From contig CAZYFM010000075.1 in assembly GCA_964646885.1 (NCBI GenBank), positions 1 through 16,915 on the forward strand: a stretch of 16,915 nucleotides of DNA, read 5' to 3'. The notes below the pieces were generated by a model. It worked only from the letters and a program-made list of their open reading frames with translations. It did not search any database and was not told where the DNA came from. The stretch's first letter is position 1. Each line of letters opens with the position of its first letter. This stretch comes from SZUA-430 sp964646885 (GTDB taxonomy: Bacteria; Pseudomonadota; Alphaproteobacteria; Micropepsales; Micropepsaceae). The position numbers and the translations under genes were made by a program. Below are positions 13,444 through 16,915 of the stretch, piece by piece.

Positions 13444-14709
13444 GCTTTTGCCGAAGGCTGGTACGCCCTTGCCGAGATCCAGCCACTGCAGGGCAGAGGC
13501 CTTCATGATGTTCACGCGACCGTCCGACTGGACGCTGTCCGAGAACTGGTGACGGGCGAAGGCGAGGAACTGGTACCTGTTCTCGCGCTCGTGGAACATC
13601 GGGAAGGTCGTGAACTCGACCGTTGCCGCCTTGCCGTTCGACAGCACCGTGGGAGCGACCTGCCACAGCGCGCAGGGCGTGTTGATGATCGCCATGATCG
13701 TGTCGAAAGCGCGGTCGCGGATCGAAGCGTCTGCGAATTCAAGATAGTCCATGCCGGTGACGTCGCGTCCCAGCACGTCATGGAACCCCGAGCCGACGAG
13801 GCGCATGGGAACCCTGCGGTTCTCGAGGTCGGGTTCGGCGATGACCATCCAGCGCGCAAAGCGATGGAACTGACGGAGATCGATGGCCGAGCGCAGGGGC
13901 ATGTTGCCATTGCGGCAGACAGCCCGGACCGCGTACTCGAAGTTCAGGCTGTCCTGGCTGCGCTCCACGTTTGCCGCGCTGCTCGTGCTTGTTCCCGAAG
14001 ACTGCTGCTCGGCATTCTGCAGGCTGAATTCCGTCACGACCCTGTTGCGTCCCGCGCGCTTGGCTGCATACAGGCAGGCATCGGCGCGGTTGAGCAGGTC
14101 GGCGATCTGCTCGCCCTGGACATACTGAGCGACACCCAGCGAGAGCGTGACCGTGCCCATGTCCTTGCCTGTCGACTTCTGGACGATCTTCTTGGACTCG
14201 ACCGTCTTTCGGATGTCATTCGCCACGCGAGCCGCGTTTTCGATGGTGGTCTCGGGAAGGATGACCACGAACTCTTCGCCGCCGAAGCGCGCGGCCACGT
14301 CCTTGCCTTTCACGTTCGATCGCAGGCACTGGCCCACGAGGCGCAGCACCTGGTCGCCGATTGCATGGCCATAGGTATCGTTGAATTTCTTGAAGTGATC
14401 GACGTCGCAGATGATGAGGCTCATCGGCTTGTTGTCGGTGATGGCGGCGTCGGCTGCGCGCTGCGCGGCTTCGTCGAAGCTGCGGCGGTTNNNNNNNNNN
14501 NNNNNNNNNNNNNNNNNNNNNNNNNNNNNNNNNNNNNNNNNNNNNNNNNNNNNNNNNNNNNNNNNNNNNNNNNNNNNNNNNNNNNNNNNNGAGTACCAGT
14601 ACCAGAGTTCGAAGTTCTCCGGCGCCGGCAAGGCGTTGTGTCGCTCCATGAGGTTGTTCGCATGTTGGGCGAACTGAAGGATCTGCTCCGGCGACAAAAC
14701 GTTGTTCAT
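13429..14709 (-). CDS. Diguanylate cyclase (GGDEF) with C-terminal PAS_5 domain, interrupted by an assembly gap
   Basis: Makes c-di-GMP from two GTP. From the ATG at 14709 (AGG about 8 bases upstream) the N-terminal helical segment (about 1-39, ending FELWYWY) is a common module of alphaproteobacterial cyclases. A 100-N gap follows. The GGDEF domain begins at NRRSFDEA, with DVDHFKKFNDTYGHAIGD, the active-site loop GGEEF and the final LNRADACLYAAKRAGRNRV all intact. The inhibitory RxxD site reads KGKD, so product inhibition may be weakened. After a Ser-rich linker the C-terminus (MPLRSAIDLRQFHRFARWMV, then MRLVGSGFHDVLGRDVTGM) resembles PAS_5 (PF07310). No membrane segment is visible. Because the gap length is arbitrary, the true protein is probably longer than the 426 codons counted. 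Confidence 0.85.
   Translation of the reverse strand: MNNVLSPEQILQFAQHANNLMERHNALPAPENFELWYWYXXXXXXXXXXXXXXXXXXXXXXXXXXXXXXXXXXNRRSFDEAAQRAADAAITDNKPMSLIICDVDHFKKFNDTYGHAIGDQVLRLVGQCLRSNVKGKDVAARFGGEEFVVILPETTIENAARVANDIRKTVESKKIVQKSTGKDMGTVTLSLGVAQYVQGEQIADLLNRADACLYAAKRAGRNRVVTEFSLQNAEQQSSGTSTSSAANVERSQDSLNFEYAVRAVCRNGNMPLRSAIDLRQFHRFARWMVIAEPDLENRRVPMRLVGSGFHDVLGRDVTGMDYLEFADASIRDRAFDTIMAIINTPCALWQVAPTVLSNGKAATVEFTTFPMFHERENRYQFLAFARHQFSDSVQSDGRVNIMKASALQWLDLGKGVPAFGKSKTAA
14491..14590. other. Assembly gap of exactly 100 N
   Basis: 100 undetermined bases, the usual scaffolding placeholder for a gap of unknown size. It removes the linker and the first part of the GGDEF domain of the cyclase gene. 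The flanks stay in one frame only by virtue of the placeholder length, so the frame relation is not evidence that the gene is intact. Confidence 0.95.
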
Positions 14710-14770
14710 GCTTGGACCTGAAACGAACTCGAACAATTGTCAAAAAGGGGCACGGCTGCCAACACCGCAC

Positions 14771-14782
14771 TACCGACTGGTA
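14771..14782. repeat. Palindromic 12-mer shared with the chemoreceptor intergenic region
   Basis: TACCGACTGGTA, identical to 10258-10269, is built as TACC-N4-GGTA. It lies 62 bases upstream of the diguanylate cyclase start, between the divergent cyclase and AraC-type genes. A repeat of this length is expected by chance in a window this size; only its position and symmetry make it worth recording. Confidence 0.3.
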
Positions 14783-14888
14783 ACACGAGGCTGGGAGCCG
14801 TTCCCGACGCGCCGGACTATCGCCCGAACCTGATGTTGAAAGCGTAAACAACGCCCGTTTTTTGCTCTTGACGAAACGCGCCAGTCGA

Positions 14889-14916
14889 TTGACATATCGC
14901 GCCACAGTGATTTTGT
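14889..14916 (+). promoter_or_regulatory. Possible promoter for the AraC-type pair
   Basis: A perfect -35 hexamer TTGACA (14889-14894) is followed 16 bases later by TTTTGT (14911-14916), a poor -10 (3 of 6). A start near 14923 would leave a leader of about 13 bases before the ATG at 14936. The weak -10 suggests dependence on an activator. The minus-strand region 14710-14888 should hold the cyclase promoter, where I see no clear hexamers. Confidence 0.35.
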
Positions 14917-14935
14917 GCGTTTGAACTGAAGCAGA

Positions 14936-15952
14936 ATGAAACAGCGCGTACGAACCTTCGGCCTGATTTCGGCCTGCAACCTGATCCGTGAGCTCGGGCA
15001 CGATCCGGAAGTAGTGCTGCAGCATGCAGGTCTGGACCCTGACGAAATTAACAGGCCAGGCGCCAGGGTAGCTGCGTCTGCCATTCTTGACCTCATGTCA
15101 GCCGCGGCAACGGTAACGAAGCGTAAGGACTTTGGCCTGTTGTGGGGCATGCAGAATGACTTCCGCCGACTGGGTCCGATCTCTACGCTCCTCGCCAACA
15201 GCGACTCAATCCGGTCCGCCGTCGAAGACACGGCACTCTACATCCATCGACAGAACTGGGGCGTGCGCTGCCCCGTCGTGGATATGGGTCCCCTCAGCCG
15301 CGTTGACTTCGAAGTCGGCGTGAAGGGTCGGCTGCCGGCGGCGCAGTACATCGAGAGCCTTGTCGTGTCACAGCTGCCCTTGTGGCGGCAGATGCTGGGA
15401 AGCGGGTGGAGCCCCATCGAGGTGTGGTTCCATCATGAGGCCATCTCTCCGCCGGACGTCTATGCCGAAGCCTTCCGGTGCGAGGTCAAGTTTGGCATGC
15501 GCGCAAACGCCATCGTCTGTGAAACGACCGACCTCGACCGGCGCGTGACCCCGGCCGATCACCGCATTAAGGGCGTGGTCAGGGCGATGCTCGACGAGGA
15601 GATGCGTTGTGCCAGCCTCTGCTTTGTCGACAGCGCGCGCCGTTTGGTGCGAGAGCTGCTGCCGCAGGGCGATGTCACGCTTTACGCGCTCGCCAGGTAC
15701 ATGGACCTTGAGGGACAGGAAGTCGAGGAACAGCTCGAACTGGCCGGCAAGGGCTTCCGGCAGATCGTCAGTGAAGTCAGGCTCGAAGTTCTCGAGGAAG
15801 CTGCCGGCATTCCGGAAATGGACGCCCAGCGTCTCTCGACACTTCTCGGCTTCCGCGATGCCGCCACACTGAACCGCTTCATTCGACAGAATGTCAGACA
15901 CATGCAGTCCGACATGATCAGCAACCTCCGCCGCAAGACATCTCCCGGCTGA
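14936..15952 (+). CDS. AraC-family-like regulator with a degenerate first HTH
   Basis: 338 residues. The N-terminal part (about 10-205) resembles the arabinose-binding-like sensor of the AraC group that includes OruR/ArgR-type regulators (PF12625). The C-terminal region aligns by pattern with an AraC DNA-binding domain: LLPQGDVTLYALARYMDL (241-258) is the start of the first helix-turn-helix. However, its recognition helix reads GQEVEEQLEL (260-269), acidic where the family has basic residues such as RTLQRRL. The second helix-turn-helix is better kept (MDAQRLSTLLGFRDAATLNRFIRQNV, about 295-320). DNA binding may be weakened or changed. A second AraC-type gene starts 25 bases downstream in the same direction, so the two form a likely operon. 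SD is weak. Confidence 0.78.
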   Translation: MKQRVRTFGLISACNLIRELGHDPEVVLQHAGLDPDEINRPGARVAASAILDLMSAAATVTKRKDFGLLWGMQNDFRRLGPISTLLANSDSIRSAVEDTALYIHRQNWGVRCPVVDMGPLSRVDFEVGVKGRLPAAQYIESLVVSQLPLWRQMLGSGWSPIEVWFHHEAISPPDVYAEAFRCEVKFGMRANAIVCETTDLDRRVTPADHRIKGVVRAMLDEEMRCASLCFVDSARRLVRELLPQGDVTLYALARYMDLEGQEVEEQLELAGKGFRQIVSEVRLEVLEEAAGIPEMDAQRLSTLLGFRDAATLNRFIRQNVRHMQSDMISNLRRKTSPG

Positions 15953-15977
15953 ACCCCGGGGGGAGTGAAGATAGCGC

Positions 15978-16877
15978 ATGCCGTATTACGCAACCAACAT
16001 GATCGTTCAGCACGTGATCAGGACGGCAAAGCCTTGGGGCGTGTCGGGGCAGGAAATCCTCTCGCACGTCAGGCTGAGCGAACAGGAAAGCTTCCGTCCG
16101 GGTGGCATGGTGCCTTCGGAAAAAATGTTCGATGCGCTGGAGTTCGCTGCCAATCGCAGCGGCCGGCCTGACTTCGGCATGCAGCTCGGCGAGACGATTC
16201 CGGATGGTCTGATCGCGGGTCTTGCCATCCTTCTGTCTCACTGCAAGACGCTTGGCCAGGCGGCCGATGATGTCGGCAAGTACTTTCACATTGTCAATTC
16301 CGCGGTCGCGATCGAGACCACAACGCTGGCACACGGCAAGAAAGTTCGATTTCACCTCCTGACACAGGGGCAATACGAATTGCGGCACGTCACGGAGATG
16401 CAAGCTGTCCTCTTCAGGCGGATGGGGCAGTTTCTTGCCGGAGGCCACTTCGCACCCAGGATCTATCAGCTTCCACTTGCGCCCCTGTCATCGCCGCAGC
16501 GATACGAGGAGGCGCTCGGTTGCCCCGTGACCTTTAACACTGGCGAGTGCGCGGCCTTCGTTGAGCAGACGGATGTGGTTCGCCCCATCGCGATGGATAT
16601 GGGCCAGCTTCATGTGATGCTGCAGAAGGCATTTGAAGAAGTGACCAGAGCAAGGGTCCAGGCAGACGACGGACTTCAGACTCGAGTAGCCAGTGTAGTC
16701 AGGCGCCAGCTCGTATTGGGCGATGTGTCATCGGCGGCCGTAGCCGGCGCGTTGAACATGTCCGTCCGCTCCCTCCAGCGTCGTCTGTCCGTTGAGGGAA
16801 CCTCTCTGCGCGCGATTGTGAATACCGAGCGTGGTGCCACCGGAGAGTTGAAGCCAGTCCCGTCAAAGAAGGTTTAA
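15978..16877 (+). CDS. AraC-family regulator lacking the second HTH
   Basis: 299 residues. The N-terminal sensor (about 5-215) is of the same type as its upstream neighbour. The first helix-turn-helix is canonical: SSAAVAGALNMSVRSLQRRLSVEGTSLRAIV (about 251-281) with the basic recognition helix SLQRRL. After VNTER (281-285), where family members continue into a linker helix and second helix-turn-helix, the chain diverges into GATGELKPVPSKKV and stops, about 40 residues short. The other forward frames over the remaining bases do not restore the domain, so a simple one-base frameshift near the stop does not explain it. GGGGGAG lies about 12 bases upstream of the ATG. It may be a truncated relic, a natural half-domain regulator, or a recombination product. 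Confidence 0.78.
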   Translation: MPYYATNMIVQHVIRTAKPWGVSGQEILSHVRLSEQESFRPGGMVPSEKMFDALEFAANRSGRPDFGMQLGETIPDGLIAGLAILLSHCKTLGQAADDVGKYFHIVNSAVAIETTTLAHGKKVRFHLLTQGQYELRHVTEMQAVLFRRMGQFLAGGHFAPRIYQLPLAPLSSPQRYEEALGCPVTFNTGECAAFVEQTDVVRPIAMDMGQLHVMLQKAFEEVTRARVQADDGLQTRVASVVRRQLVLGDVSSAAVAGALNMSVRSLQRRLSVEGTSLRAIVNTERGATGELKPVPSKKV

Positions 16878-16915
16878 GGGTCCGCATGTACGTTGCAGGC
16901 AATATCAGGAGCTGC

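Noticed and set aside
13549..14721. 390-residue plus-strand frame opposite the cyclase
   Set aside because: It runs through the 100-N gap and mirrors an intact GGDEF frame; it has no recognisable domain.
1..16915. tRNA, rRNA, insertion sequences, integrase or attachment sites
   Set aside because: I looked for cloverleaf-like segments, transposase motifs and terminal repeats and saw none; absence is by reading only, not by a covariance or profile search.

Overview
The window looks like chromosomal DNA from a high-GC Gram-negative alphaproteobacterium, probably Caulobacterales or Hyphomonadaceae-like. The lineage is inferred from protein families (cbb3 oxidase, DUF6362, PAS_5, MMHD-type chemoreceptors) and from CtrA-like boxes; no rRNA or tRNA is present to confirm it. 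It is a mosaic of envelope, signalling and regulatory genes, with no insertion sequence, CRISPR array, origin or RNA gene that I can recognise.

Left part (1-4358). The window opens inside the 5' end of ccoN, the cbb3 oxidase catalytic subunit, on the minus strand. A near-perfect FNR/FixK box lies upstream of it. A small secreted protein (minus) and a short-chain dehydrogenase (plus) follow, divergently arranged. Next come a secreted protein built from two copies of a four-cysteine domain joined by a Pro/Ala linker, a MerR regulator with a TipAS-like ligand domain (minus), and a 53-residue two-helix membrane protein that is easy to miss.

Middle (4605-8313). A membrane-anchored helical protein of unknown function converges on an XRE-S24 (LexA/CI-like) repressor. 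Divergent from the repressor is a 29-codon leader ORF whose stop overlaps the GTG start of a DUF6362 gene. This looks like a phage-derived or domesticated repressor/target pair. An OprB-like porin follows, then a strong hairpin and a convergent small secreted protein with four cysteines.

Signalling block (8418-16915). Two paralogous chemoreceptors lie in tandem. Both are preceded by the same TTAA-N7-TTTACC box, which resembles a CtrA site, and the second has lost its HAMP domain. A strong terminator separates them from a Pro/Ala-rich putative lipoprotein that also carries a C-terminal membrane helix, and from a small secreted protein. The terminator of that small gene overlaps the 3' end of a convergent GGDEF-PAS_5 diguanylate cyclase, which is interrupted by a 100-N assembly gap. 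The window ends with two co-directional AraC-type regulators. The first has a degenerate first helix-turn-helix. The second stops before its second helix-turn-helix.

The recurring theme is environmental sensing (oxygen, chemoeffectors, c-di-GMP, small ligands) and the cell envelope. The strongest leads for something new are the HAMP-less receptor paralogue with its shared promoter box, the complementary half-DNA-binding-domain AraC pair, the repressor/leader/DUF6362 module, and the duplicated four-cysteine secreted protein.
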